A stretch of DNA of 64,000 nt from DT-110 sp030148525 (GTDB taxonomy: Bacteria > Bacteroidota > Bacteroidia > Chitinophagales > Saprospiraceae). Below are positions 32,999-41,538 of this stretch, piece by piece. Position numbers and translations under genes: made by a program. The notes beneath the pieces are model-generated. The model saw nothing but the letters and a program-made list of their open reading frames with translations. It ran no database searches and was not told the origin of the DNA. The DNA is taken from positions 2,542,001 to 2,606,000 of the forward strand of contig OZ245751.1 in NCBI GenBank assembly GCA_965227445.1, written 5' to 3'. Position 1 is the first letter of the stretch, and each line of letters opens with the position of its first letter.

Positions 32999-34912
32999 AT
33001 GAAATCACCTCTGGCAATCGTCACGATCTGCCTGTTTATGGCCCAATCCCTCGTGGCTAACACTGGAAAAGATCGCCCCGAATTAGCTGTCTCCGAACTG
33101 AATCCGTTATTAGTGCTTGGTGCCGACCAGGTGGTGCGGGAGCAGGATTTTCGCTTTGAAGTATCGGATATCAAATCCGGCAGCGTTTACGAAAAGATCG
33201 TATTCACCGTTTTTAATGAAGATGCCCGCAATCGGGTGTTCCGTCTTTACTATGGTCCGGATACTCGCATACGGAAAAACTCCGTAACCCTGTACGATAA
33301 AAATGGTTCTTTCATACGGTCGAGCGGACGTAAGGACGTAGAGGACTACCCTGCCGTCAGTGGCGGCACCCTTTACCAGGACAGCCGCTTCGAGCGAATT
33401 GAAATGACTCATTCAGAATATCCTTACAGCCTGGAAATCGAATATGAAAAGGATGTTTCGGGTATAGAATACGCGGTATATCCCGACTGGCAGATCCTGC
33501 CGGACTTTAAGACTTCAGTAGAAAAAGCCTCCTTTACGGTGGTTACCGGTCAACCGTTGCATTACCGTGCGCACAACATTGATCTGGAACCCGAGCTCAC
33601 GACCGACGGAGATGTAACTATCTATACCTGGCAGGTCGAAGACATGAGAACCTTGTCGCGACAATCCTATGCCCCACCTGCTTTTCAGCAAATTCCCATG
33701 ATCCTTTGTTCGCCCAGCACCTTTGAGATCGATGGTTATACGGGCAGCCTCGCAAGTTGGCAGGAATATGGCAAGTTCATGTATAAATTAATTCAGGGAC
33801 GAGATGTGCTAACTCCCGAAGTAGCACAGGATGTGGATAAAATCATGGCAGGTGCTGCTTCGACCCGGGAAGCCATAGAGCAACTGTACCAGTACATGCA
33901 AGCGGAGGTGCGCTATGTAAGTGTGCAACTGGGCATCGGTGGCTGGCAGCCCTTTAGCGCTGAATACGTGATCGGAAATAAGTACGGGGACTGCAAGGCA
34001 CTCTCCAACTATATGATGGCCTTGCTCAAACAGGCCGGGATAGAAAGTTATCCCACCCTGATCCAGCGGGGTACCTCCGATTATCAGATCGAGGATGGCT
34101 TTGCCAATCCAAGGTTCAACCACATGGTCTTATATGTGCCCGGTGAGGATATGTGGTTAGAGTGCACCAGCACCACCTACCCTGCCGGTTATCTTGGGTC
34201 AGACAATGAGAATCGTCGCGTCCTGCTCGTAACGCCCGATGGCGGACGGGTGGCCCGCACCCCGGCCTATACCCACGAAACCAATCGGGAGGATATCGAG
34301 GCTGAGGTCAAACTGCGCCCCGACGGAAGTGCCCGCATAGAGTACCAACAATCCCTGCACGGGGAACCCCATGAGTTTTTCCGCTACGTCCATCAAAACT
34401 GGACAACAGAAGAGGTCCGCGATTACTGGTCGGAGCGAAGTGCTATTCCCGGTTTTATCCTTGATGAATTCCAGGTAGAACCCAGCCAGACGGTCCCCTC
34501 GGCCCGCTTGCAGTATTCGGGGAATACCGATCGCTACGCAGCGGCTGCCGGTAAGCGATTATTTGTGCCTTTAAATTTAGTTTCAGTCTACGGGAATGTT
34601 CCCGGCGAAGAGGAATCGCGTACCGATTCAATTTACTTTGACAAAGCAATTAGCGAGGATTTAATCGTTCGGGTCCGTATTCCCAAAGGCTTTCAAGTGG
34701 AAGGATTACCAGAAGGAGTAACCTTTGAAAGCACCGTAGGTACCTACCAGCTGGACATTGAAAAGGACGAGAACTATATCGTCTACAAACGATCACTCAC
34801 CATGAAAGAAGTTGTACTCCCTCCGGAGGAATACACGGCTTTTCGGGAATTCTTTCTGGAACTCAGTCGTCACGAGAACGCCAAGATGGTGTTGGTGGAG
34901 AAAAAGACCTAG
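32999..34912 (+). CDS. DUF3857 / transglutaminase-like protein with catalytic cysteine
   Basis: 637 residues with a signal peptide (MKSPLAIVTICLFMAQSLVA). DUF3857 domain at ~50-240 (YEKIVFTVFNEDARNRVF, SLEIEYEKDV), then a transglutaminase-like core at ~270-400: VQLGIGGWQPFSAEYVIGNKYGDCKALSNYMMALLKQAG with Cys332, FNHMVLYVPGEDMWLECTS with His375 and Glu388. The usual third residue is Asp, so this is a C-H-E triad. A C-terminal beta domain follows. These proteins are common in Bacteroidota envelopes, but the substrate is unknown. It is a paralog of the protein at 29906-31909, which has lost the Cys. Confidence 0.88.
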   Translation: MKSPLAIVTICLFMAQSLVANTGKDRPELAVSELNPLLVLGADQVVREQDFRFEVSDIKSGSVYEKIVFTVFNEDARNRVFRLYYGPDTRIRKNSVTLYDKNGSFIRSSGRKDVEDYPAVSGGTLYQDSRFERIEMTHSEYPYSLEIEYEKDVSGIEYAVYPDWQILPDFKTSVEKASFTVVTGQPLHYRAHNIDLEPELTTDGDVTIYTWQVEDMRTLSRQSYAPPAFQQIPMILCSPSTFEIDGYTGSLASWQEYGKFMYKLIQGRDVLTPEVAQDVDKIMAGAASTREAIEQLYQYMQAEVRYVSVQLGIGGWQPFSAEYVIGNKYGDCKALSNYMMALLKQAGIESYPTLIQRGTSDYQIEDGFANPRFNHMVLYVPGEDMWLECTSTTYPAGYLGSDNENRRVLLVTPDGGRVARTPAYTHETNREDIEAEVKLRPDGSARIEYQQSLHGEPHEFFRYVHQNWTTEEVRDYWSERSAIPGFILDEFQVEPSQTVPSARLQYSGNTDRYAAAAGKRLFVPLNLVSVYGNVPGEEESRTDSIYFDKAISEDLIVRVRIPKGFQVEGLPEGVTFESTVGTYQLDIEKDENYIVYKRSLTMKEVVLPPEEYTAFREFFLELSRHENAKMVLVEKKT

Positions 34913-35220
34913 GGTGCCCAATCCTGGATGTCGATCCTCTAGTGCGGCGGGTCAATAATCATTAAAGTCGATCGGTCCTTTGGAGGGCGAACAAATTGCG
35001 TACCTAGCCCCTCCGTCCGTACGGACTTCGGCGCCCGCGGAACGGCACGCTCGTCAACTTTTTCGTATACGTTTTCACCCATATTCAGCCCCCCTAAAGG
35101 GGCTTCTGCAGGGGTCCCGTTAGGGACCAGATATGGGTAGAAATTAAAATCAGACAAGAAAAAACCGTGCCGTTAGGTACGGAATGTAGGACTTTCACTC
35201 GATCCGGAGGATCGAGCACC
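34913..35220. other. Gap between convergent genes with structured repeats, no gene
   Basis: Contains a dispersed-element fragment with GTCCGTACGGAC (35015-35026) and a three-stem element at 35077-35138. A related CCGTTAG stem (about 35167-35180) comes next. I see no ORF of note. Confidence 0.6.
35077..35138. repeat. Three-way-junction-like structured element
   Basis: Outer stem ACCCATAT (35077-35084) / ATATGGGT (35131-35138) encloses two hairpins, AGCCCC / GGGGCT (35087-35104) and GGTCCC / GGGACC (35113-35128, loop GTTA). Part of the second hairpin also occurs at 11-23. It could be a non-coding RNA or a mobile repeat. Its function is unknown. Confidence 0.6.
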
Positions 35221-36777
35221 TTACGCATCGACGTCCTTCACCCACAGCGTCAGGATTGCCGCAAGCACGAAGGACACACCCCCGATGAACATGGCATAAA
35301 TCGCCTCTTCACCGAAAAAGCGTCCCAGGATGAAGCCCAGCACGGAGGCAGCCACGATCTGCGGGATCACGATGAAGAAGTTGAATACCCCCATGTAATA
35401 CCCCATTTTATCGGCCGGCAGGCATCCGGTCAGAATAGCGTAGGGCATGGATAGGATGCTTGCCCAAGCGATACCAATTCCGACCATGGACAGCAGCAGC
35501 CAGTTGGGGTCGGTCATGAAATAAACCGATACCAGCCCCAATGCACCGATCATCAAACAAATGGCGTGCGTGAGCTTCCGACTGGTCTTTTTGGCGATGA
35601 CCGGAAGCACAAAAGCCACCAGAGCCGCTACTCCATTATAGATCGCGAAGCAGACCGTTACCCAGTCGGCACCATCATTGTACAATTTAGTGGTCGTATC
35701 GGAAGTACCGTAAATGTGGGACGTGACCGCCGCCGTGATGTAGATCCACATGGCGAACAGAGCAAACCAGGAAAAGAACTGAACACCGGCCAGTTGCTTC
35801 ATGGTGGCCGGCATATTTCCGAAATCGTTCATGATGGTCACAAATCCATTTTCGTAGGTACCTGCTCGCTGCAAGAGGCCAGAAACGATTTGCAGCACCC
35901 CAAACAATCCCAGGCCGGCGCTCAGGATATAGACTTCCTGCTCCACGGCTGCCCGCTGGAATAAAAAGGTGAGCAGGGCACCCGCAACCAGAAAGATCAG
36001 ACCCTCGATGAGCTTCTTGCTTCCGTTTTTGGCGTAAGCCTCGGGGCCTTCCAATACCACCTTGAACTCCTCTTCCTTTTCCTGATTTTCTTCAAAAGAA
36101 GCCAATTCTTCGGGGGAATACTCTTTGGAATTGAAAACCGTCCAGGCCACTGCACCGAAGAATACCACCCCGCCAATGTAGAAAGACCACTTCACCGAAT
36201 CGGGAATCATGCCCGCGGGAGCAGTATTGTCTACACCCAGCCAATTGGTAAAGATCCAGGGCAGGGCGGAGGCAACAACGGCCCCCAATCCAATGAAGAA
36301 GCTCTGCATCACGAAACCCGTGGTACGTTGCTCACTGGGCAGATTGTCACCGACAAAGGCCCGAAAGGGCTCCATACTAATATTAATGGAGCTATCGAGT
36401 ATCCAAAGGGTTCCAATGGCCATGTAGAGGCCCCAGGCGTTGGGCATCAGGAATAAGGCAATGGTAGCCAGGACCGCCCCAATCATGAAGTAGGGACGCC
36501 TCCTACCCCAGCGTGGGTGCCAGGTACGGTCACTGAGGTAACCGATGATGGGCTGTACCAACAATCCGGTGACGGGTGCAGCTAACCAGTAAACGGCCAG
36601 CTTACTGGTTTCCCCGCCCAGGGTTTCGAAGATCCGACTCACGTTGGCATTTTGCAGGGCAAAGCCAAACTGAATACCCAGGAACCCAAAACTCATATTC
36701 CAGATATCCCAGAAGCTGAGTTTCGGTTTCCGGCGAATCTCCGGAGTATCAACGATGCCATTGGTAGTCGTATCCAT
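35221..36777 (-). CDS. MFS transporter, SLC45/GPH-like (maltose or maltodextrin)
   Basis: 518 residues, about 12 hydrophobic helices, inner membrane. The N-terminal FGFLGIQFGFALQNANVSRIFETLGG and the loop GYLSDRTWHPRWGRRRPYFMIGA match the SLC45-like branch of MFS, which moves sucrose or maltose with protons. A charged cytoplasmic loop (SKEYSPEELASFEENQEKEEEF) splits the two halves. The gene lies 1 base after the alpha-amylase stop codon, so it is in the same operon. I infer uptake of the amylase products, which cytosolic GH77 (14153-16840) could then process. Confidence 0.88.
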   Translation of the reverse strand: MDTTTNGIVDTPEIRRKPKLSFWDIWNMSFGFLGIQFGFALQNANVSRIFETLGGETSKLAVYWLAAPVTGLLVQPIIGYLSDRTWHPRWGRRRPYFMIGAVLATIALFLMPNAWGLYMAIGTLWILDSSINISMEPFRAFVGDNLPSEQRTTGFVMQSFFIGLGAVVASALPWIFTNWLGVDNTAPAGMIPDSVKWSFYIGGVVFFGAVAWTVFNSKEYSPEELASFEENQEKEEEFKVVLEGPEAYAKNGSKKLIEGLIFLVAGALLTFLFQRAAVEQEVYILSAGLGLFGVLQIVSGLLQRAGTYENGFVTIMNDFGNMPATMKQLAGVQFFSWFALFAMWIYITAAVTSHIYGTSDTTTKLYNDGADWVTVCFAIYNGVAALVAFVLPVIAKKTSRKLTHAICLMIGALGLVSVYFMTDPNWLLLSMVGIGIAWASILSMPYAILTGCLPADKMGYYMGVFNFFIVIPQIVAASVLGFILGRFFGEEAIYAMFIGGVSFVLAAILTLWVKDVDA

Positions 36778-36778
36778 A

Positions 36779-38197
36779 TCAGTTGGCTTGATTAGAGGTG
36801 AGGACCATGTAGCCCCATGGATTCAGGTTTATATCCATTTTCGCGGTGACCACGCTGGTACTGTTAGCAAACACGTTGGTATAGTTACCGGCGTGCTCCC
36901 CCATTTGAATGGTGGCTTCCTGCGGCTGATCACTCAGGTTCAGCACAGTAATCACCGTATTGTCACCCTGGCTGCGGGCAAAAGCGTACACGGCCTCCTG
37001 TTGATCTGACGACAGGCGCTCCAGGGGACTGCCTGCGATGCCGTTCCAAAGAGCGGGATTGTCTTTTTTGAGTTGCAGTAAAGTAGTGTAAAAGGCCTGT
37101 TTGGGAATATCACCCCACTCGATAGGATCTTTTTCGAAAAACTTCAGCCGCTTATTCATGGCCGCCTCCTGGCCACTGTAGATGAGGGGCATCCCCGGAT
37201 AGGTGAAGGTCAGAACGGCCAGGGCATCGGCGGCCGGTCCCATCCGTTCTTCCACGGTGCCCTGCCAGGAATTTTCGTCGTGGTTGGTAATGAAGTGCAT
37301 CAGCCAGCCAGCTTTCCATTTGCTGCCTTCGGTTTCCTCCCACTCATCAATGGCCATTGCCGTAGTCTCGCCTCCTGCGATTTCGTTTAGCAGGTGGTGG
37401 AAGGACCACCCGTACGACATAGTAAACAGTGAATCGTTATTCAGCTTGGGTATCTCCGCTTCGGCCAGCATAAACAACTCCGGATTGGCTTCCCGCAAAG
37501 GAGGTATGGCTTGTTGCCAAAAGTCGTGGGGTACACCGTGGGCTACGTCTACCCGAAATCCATCGATACCTACATCTTCGAGCCAGTAGGTCATATCGCT
37601 GATCATCTCTTCACGCATCTCCGGATTGTCGTAATTGAGGTCGGCCACATCGGTCCAACCCCATGATTCGCCCGTTTCGGGATTGATGGGGTCGATGATG
37701 TTGCCCTCCGTATCCTGAGTGTAATAGTCGGGATGTTCGGTGATCCACACGTGATCCCAACCGGTATGGTTAGGCACCCAGTCGATCAGGATATGCATGC
37801 CTCGCTCGTGGATCTCCCCGACCATAGCCTGAAACTCCTCGGGAGTGCCAAACTGCGGGTTTACACCACGGTAATCGGATACCGCATAGTAGCTGCCCAG
37901 GGGGCCTTTGCGTTTGGCTTCGGAAATAGGATGAATGGGCATGAACCATAGGATATCGACCCCCATTTCCTCCAGGCGTGGCAGGTGTTCCCGAAAGGCC
38001 GCGAAGGTCCCTTCGGGAGTGTACTGACGTACATTGACTTCGTAAATGTTGCTGGTCTTTGACCAATCGGGAATGGCCGGGTTTTCGTACACGACATCGG
38101 AGGCATCGGGTGTATCATCACCACCATCGGGTATATCCGTGGCACAGGATACCAACACCAGCCCAAGCAACAGGGGCAAGATTCGTTTCAACAGCAT
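36779..38197 (-). CDS. Alpha-amylase family GH13 lipoprotein
   Basis: 472 residues. The lipoprotein signal PLLLGLVLVSC is followed by a short Asp/Gly-rich spacer. The GH13 barrel has all family regions: DWVPNHTGWDH (region I), GFRVDVAHGVP with the Asp nucleophile (region II), LFMLAEAEIPK with the Glu acid/base (region III) and FITNHDENSW with the third Asp (region IV). A small C-terminal beta domain ends the protein. It is anchored in the envelope and would cut alpha-1,4-glucans to short maltodextrins for the transporter encoded 1 base downstream. An AAACGTTT palindrome (38201-38208) just before the ATG may be a LacI-type operator. Confidence 0.92.
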   Translation of the reverse strand: MLLKRILPLLLGLVLVSCATDIPDGGDDTPDASDVVYENPAIPDWSKTSNIYEVNVRQYTPEGTFAAFREHLPRLEEMGVDILWFMPIHPISEAKRKGPLGSYYAVSDYRGVNPQFGTPEEFQAMVGEIHERGMHILIDWVPNHTGWDHVWITEHPDYYTQDTEGNIIDPINPETGESWGWTDVADLNYDNPEMREEMISDMTYWLEDVGIDGFRVDVAHGVPHDFWQQAIPPLREANPELFMLAEAEIPKLNNDSLFTMSYGWSFHHLLNEIAGGETTAMAIDEWEETEGSKWKAGWLMHFITNHDENSWQGTVEERMGPAADALAVLTFTYPGMPLIYSGQEAAMNKRLKFFEKDPIEWGDIPKQAFYTTLLQLKKDNPALWNGIAGSPLERLSSDQQEAVYAFARSQGDNTVITVLNLSDQPQEATIQMGEHAGNYTNVFANSTSVVTAKMDINLNPWGYMVLTSNQAN

Positions 38198-38200
38198 AGC

Positions 38201-38208
38201 AAACGTTT
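38201..38208. promoter_or_regulatory. Possible LacI-family operator before the amylase gene
   Basis: AAACGTTT is a perfect palindrome with a central CG, as in LacI-type operators, and lies 3 bases before the amylase start. It is short, so this is a weak call. Confidence 0.25.
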
Positions 38209-38499
38209 AAATCAAAGAGTTCGTGTTTCATACACAGTAACTCGAACAAGATACGGAATCTCCTCATTCGAGAAACTTTTATTCATGTTAGCAAGTGGAT
38301 CCTTCGAATAAGGAAATGGTGCCCACTTTCGCAAATGCTATGGCGGGTAAAAATGCTGAATTAAGAATTCATTGTTTGGCTTTCGCCAAAAGGAGACGGG
38401 ATAGGGTAACTACTAAAGTAGTTTGGGTAGGGGCATGGATTTCGATTACCCCCACCTTCGTGCGGTGAGCAACAATATTCCTACCCCATTAGCTAAAGC

Positions 38500-38527
38500 C
38501 CTAATTAAAAATTAAACACTAAAAATT
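38500..38527. repeat. Heptamer array, ATTAAAA family, 4 units
   Basis: ATTAAAA, ATTAAAC, ACTAAAA, ATTATTC, in the same order as 21474-21501. Both runs directly follow the 3' end of a minus-strand gene. Confidence 0.7.
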
Positions 38528-38529
38528 AT

Positions 38530-39042
38530 TCATTCCAGCAGGAATTGCTTTTTCGTCGGCATCGATTGGAGCTTGATGAGCTTACCACTGACCACGCGTT
38601 GATCACCGTATTTGCCGGTTCGCACCCAGGACATTGCTGAGAAGTCACGGGTACTTGCCTGCACATCCCATTCCGCATCATTGAGGTCATCGACTTCGGA
38701 ATCGATGAGGATGTAGGTCTTTTCAGAGGTGAGTTTGTAATACCAGTTGCCGAAGTCGGTCTGGTCCTGCCAGTGACCACCGTCGTAGGTGCCATCGGGA
38801 TGGAATTTGTACCAACGCCCGCGGTTGAAGGTGGAACCTTCGGGGTCGTTATTAAGGACGTAGTATTCAAAGACCCAATAGTCCTGCATCATGGAGCGGG
38901 TCATTTCATTCTGGGGAGGTACCTGTGCGGGGCCGGCCGAACCGGTAGCACGCAGCTGTTCTTTGGATACGGGCTTGTCGTCTTCATTTCCGCAGGAAGC
39001 GAGTAAGCCCAGACAAAGGCATACAAGGAGGGTCTGTTTCAT
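38530..39042 (-). CDS. Hypothetical lipoprotein
   Basis: 170 residues. The lipoprotein signal LLVCLCLGLLASC is followed by an acidic/polar linker. The rest looks like a small beta-rich domain (YWVFEYYVLNNDPEGSTFNRGRWYKFHPDGTYDGGHW, NWYYKLTSEKTYILIDSEVDD), like the lipocalin-type lipoproteins common in Bacteroidota, but I cannot name a family. It is the last gene of a minus-strand stretch and separated from GPP34 by a repeat-filled gap. Confidence 0.78.
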   Translation of the reverse strand: MKQTLLVCLCLGLLASCGNEDDKPVSKEQLRATGSAGPAQVPPQNEMTRSMMQDYWVFEYYVLNNDPEGSTFNRGRWYKFHPDGTYDGGHWQDQTDFGNWYYKLTSEKTYILIDSEVDDLNDAEWDVQASTRDFSAMSWVRTGKYGDQRVVSGKLIKLQSMPTKKQFLLE

Positions 39043-39122
39043 GGCGATTATCGGTTTGAGCCGGTAAAATACCGATTTTTAAGGATACATGTGGAAATCG
39101 GAGGGCGGAAATCGCCACGCCT

Positions 39123-39490
39123 TCGCCAAGGCTACGGCGGGCGGGGAGACCGGGAGCGACTGAAGGGACCGGAGAGACTTGCTTGAGCCGGGCTACTTGT
39201 TTTTTCCTGACTGCTGTGTATCTGCTCTTAATTGCGTTGGGCATAGTGCGTAGAGCGTAGAGAATCTCTGCCCGTACGGGCTGCGCTCACCGCGTGAATA
39301 AGGCATCTTGAAGTCGGAAATCGGAGGGCGGAGGTCGGAAATAAACTGCCAACTGGAGACTGGAGACTCAAGGGAACGAAGGGACTGCCTACTGCTAACT
39401 GAGAACTGGGGACTGCCGACGAACCACAGGAATGATTGGAGCGTTGCTGACTTCACTCCCACCGCTGAAGCGGATGGGCTTATACTACCA
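39123..39490 (+). repeat. Dispersed element copy with a heptamer array inserted
   Basis: Starts with the GGGAGCGACTGAAGGGACCGG-type region, keeps the GAGCCGGGCTAC core, and ends with the CCCACCGC / GCGGATGGG hairpin (39458-39478). Between palindrome and hairpin, 112 bases of heptamers replace the short spacer found in other copies. Boundaries are approximate. Confidence 0.7.
39309..39420. repeat. Heptamer array, 16 units, core drifting from GGAAATC to AACTGGA to TGCNNAC
   Basis: Units include TGAAGTC, GGAAATC, GGAGGGC, GGAGGTC, GGAAATA, AACTGCC, AACTGGA, GACTGGA, GACTCAA, then TGCCTAC, TGCTAAC, TGAGAAC, TGGGGAC, TGCCGAC. The phase is constant over 112 bases although the core changes. Confidence 0.78.
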
Positions 39491-39530
39491 ACTGACGACC
39501 CTTTGGCGAAAGCCAAAAAAACAAAACCAC

Positions 39531-39558
39531 ATTGAGCATTGAGCACCGAGCATTGCTA
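39531..39558. repeat. Heptamer array, ATTGAGC family, 4 units
   Basis: ATTGAGC, ATTGAGC, ACCGAGC, ATTGCTA, ending two bases before the GPP34 stop codon. Confidence 0.78.
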
Positions 39559-39559
39559 A

Positions 39560-40240
39560 CTAAAAAACCGCCGCATTCGTCGAGCTGGCGATCACCACTT
39601 GTAATTGGGTCAACACATCGCGAACCACCGCGTAAGCTCCTCCCCGCTCCTTGAGATCTTTTTTTATTCTTTTGGCGACTTCACGGGCCTCCTTGCGGGA
39701 GTCGTACACAGCGGGCAGTATGTAGGCAGCCTGCAGTAGGCCGGCCAACATCCAGTCCCGATCCGAAAATTGATCAACCGGCGCGTTTAAGCGTTGGCGA
39801 ATAGCCGACTGTAATAGACGCGTGCGATTGGGATTAGTCGCGGGATAGGTAGACCAGGGAAAGATCCAGAGCACTTTGGTGGTCTCCTTGCGGAGAATGC
39901 GGTCGTCCATCAGCTGCTGACGGGCCATGGGAGTTAGCTTACCCGAACGCTGAATCAGCACGTGCATGAAGGCTGTCATCTTGGGCGGGCGGTTGCGCTT
40001 ACCGGCATAGGCTTGCAGTCGGCTCAACACATCGTTGAGCACCGGACGATCGGTGGCCTCGGTGGAAATAAGGTGAAGCCGCTTTTCCCGCAATTCGATT
40101 CGTCCCAGGGCCATCAAATCCAGGATATAGGCACCCGCCAGCCCGGCATACAGGTTGGTCTGGGCGACTCGTAATTGCCCGTTTTCGGGACGGTAGACCA
40201 ATTGTAGGATCGTATCGTGCAAATAGGTCGGCATGTCCAT
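39560..40240 (-). CDS. GPP34 (GOLPH3-like) family protein
   Basis: 226 residues, no signal peptide. It resembles the GPP34 fold of eukaryotic GOLPH3: LHDTILQLVYRPENGQLR, LYAGLAGAYILDLMALGRIELREKRLHLIS, PVLNDVLSRLQAY, and a C-terminal stretch ending LLQAAYILPAVYDSRKEAREVAKRIKKDLKERGG. Eukaryotic members bind phosphatidylinositol-4-phosphate at the Golgi. Bacterial members are known mostly from actinobacteria and their role is unclear. I do not claim phosphoinositide binding here. It ends the run tdh-kbl-GPP34, 81 bases after kbl. Confidence 0.78.
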   Translation of the reverse strand: MDMPTYLHDTILQLVYRPENGQLRVAQTNLYAGLAGAYILDLMALGRIELREKRLHLISTEATDRPVLNDVLSRLQAYAGKRNRPPKMTAFMHVLIQRSGKLTPMARQQLMDDRILRKETTKVLWIFPWSTYPATNPNRTRLLQSAIRQRLNAPVDQFSDRDWMLAGLLQAAYILPAVYDSRKEAREVAKRIKKDLKERGGAYAVVRDVLTQLQVVIASSTNAAVF

Positions 40241-40321
40241 TGATCGGATTTTTACCGGAACATAACCAACCTATCTGCCAATAGCGAATTCCATCGACGG
40301 AGGTGACTAAAACTTCGGCGA

Positions 40322-41509
40322 TTAAATCACTCCCATCTCTTTACCGACCTTGGTGAAAGCTGCAATGGCCTGGTCGAGATGTTCCTTATCGTGGGCTGCC
40401 GACATTTGCACGCGAATGCGGGCTTTGCCTTTGGGGACCACCGGGTAGAAAAACCCGATCACGTAGATACCTTCATCGAGCAGGCGATTAGCAAACTCCT
40501 GGCTCACTTTCGCATCGTAGAGCATAATGGGTACTATGGGGTGTTCTCCCGGTAAAATGTCGAAGCCGGAAGCATTCATCTTCTCACGGAAGTATTTGGT
40601 ATTGTATTCCAGTTTGTCGCGCAGGGCCGTACTGCCACTCAGGATGTCGAGAACTTTGATCGATGCTCCCACGATGGATGGTGCCAGCGTATTTGAGAAT
40701 AGGTATGGACGCGAGCGCTGACGCAGCATATCCACTATCTCTTTGCGGGCAGCGGTAAAACCACCGGAAGCACCACCCAGGGCTTTACCGTAGGTACCGG
40801 TGATGATGTCGACCCGGCCCATAACACCACAGTGTTCATGGGTGCCACGACCGGTTTTACCCATAAACCCGGTGGAATGGCAATCGTCGACCATCACCAA
40901 AGCATCGTACTTCTCAGCCAGGTCACAGATTTTATCAAGCTGGGCAATGTACCCATCCATAGAAAATACCCCATCGGTTACGATCATTCGCCGACGCGCT
41001 CCCTGAGCTTCCTTAAGTTTGGCCTCCAGGTCGGCCATGTCGTTATTTTTGTAGCGGTAGCGAGCGGCCTTACACAGCCGAATACCATCGATAATGGATG
41101 CGTGGTTCAGCTCGTCGCTGATGATGGCATCCTCTTTACTCAACAGTGGCTCGAACAGGCCGCCGTTGGCATCAAAGGCGGCAGCGTAAAGGATGCAGTC
41201 CTCCATGCCGAGGAACTCAGCTGTCTTGCGCTCCAGTTCCTTATGGATATCCTGAGTGCCGCAGATGAAGCGGACCGATGACAAGCCGTAGCCATGATCA
41301 TCGATAGCTTTTTTGGCAGCCTCGATAACCTCGGGATGAGCCGATAGCCCCAGGTAATTATTAGCGCAAAAATTGAGCACCTCTTTTCCCGTATTTATGG
41401 AAATGGAAGCTCCCTGGGGCGTTACGATTATGCGTTCTTCTTTATATAATCCGGCTTCGCGGATCTCCTCCAGTTCTTTTTCCAAAGCTGGTTCTACGTG
41501 GTCAAACAT
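40322..41509 (-). CDS. kbl: Glycine C-acetyltransferase (2-amino-3-ketobutyrate CoA ligase)
   Basis: 395 residues, typical length. Alpha-oxoamine synthase family: NFCANNYLGLSAHPEVIEAAK, SVRFICGTQDIHKELE, VMVDDCHSTGFMGKTGRGTHEHCGV, and the PLP-binding Lys in ITGTYGKALGGASGGFT. The C-terminal PVVPKGKARIRVQMSAAH is characteristic. It cleaves 2-amino-3-ketobutyrate with CoA into glycine and acetyl-CoA. It starts 29 bases after the SDR-type threonine dehydrogenase, so the operon encodes the two-step threonine degradation route. Confidence 0.95.
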   Translation of the reverse strand: MFDHVEPALEKELEEIREAGLYKEERIIVTPQGASISINTGKEVLNFCANNYLGLSAHPEVIEAAKKAIDDHGYGLSSVRFICGTQDIHKELERKTAEFLGMEDCILYAAAFDANGGLFEPLLSKEDAIISDELNHASIIDGIRLCKAARYRYKNNDMADLEAKLKEAQGARRRMIVTDGVFSMDGYIAQLDKICDLAEKYDALVMVDDCHSTGFMGKTGRGTHEHCGVMGRVDIITGTYGKALGGASGGFTAARKEIVDMLRQRSRPYLFSNTLAPSIVGASIKVLDILSGSTALRDKLEYNTKYFREKMNASGFDILPGEHPIVPIMLYDAKVSQEFANRLLDEGIYVIGFFYPVVPKGKARIRVQMSAAHDKEHLDQAIAAFTKVGKEMGVI

Positions 41510-41538
41510 CGTTTTGGTATTTATCAGGTTTGTATGAA

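Larger units (their letters stand above)
38198..38529. other. Upstream region of the amylase operon, no gene
   Basis: Holds the AAACGTTT palindrome (38201-38208), a TTTC-loop hairpin (38375-38390) and an ATTAAAA-type heptamer run (38500-38527) shared with 21474-21501. Confidence 0.55.
39043..39559. other. Intergenic stretch made of repeats, no gene
   Basis: Contains a dispersed-element copy broken by a 16-unit heptamer array (39309-39420), palindrome GCCCGTACGGGC (39270-39281), the REP-like hairpin (39458-39478), a TTTC-loop hairpin (39502-39517) and a 4-unit ATTGAGC array (39531-39558). Confidence 0.65.
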
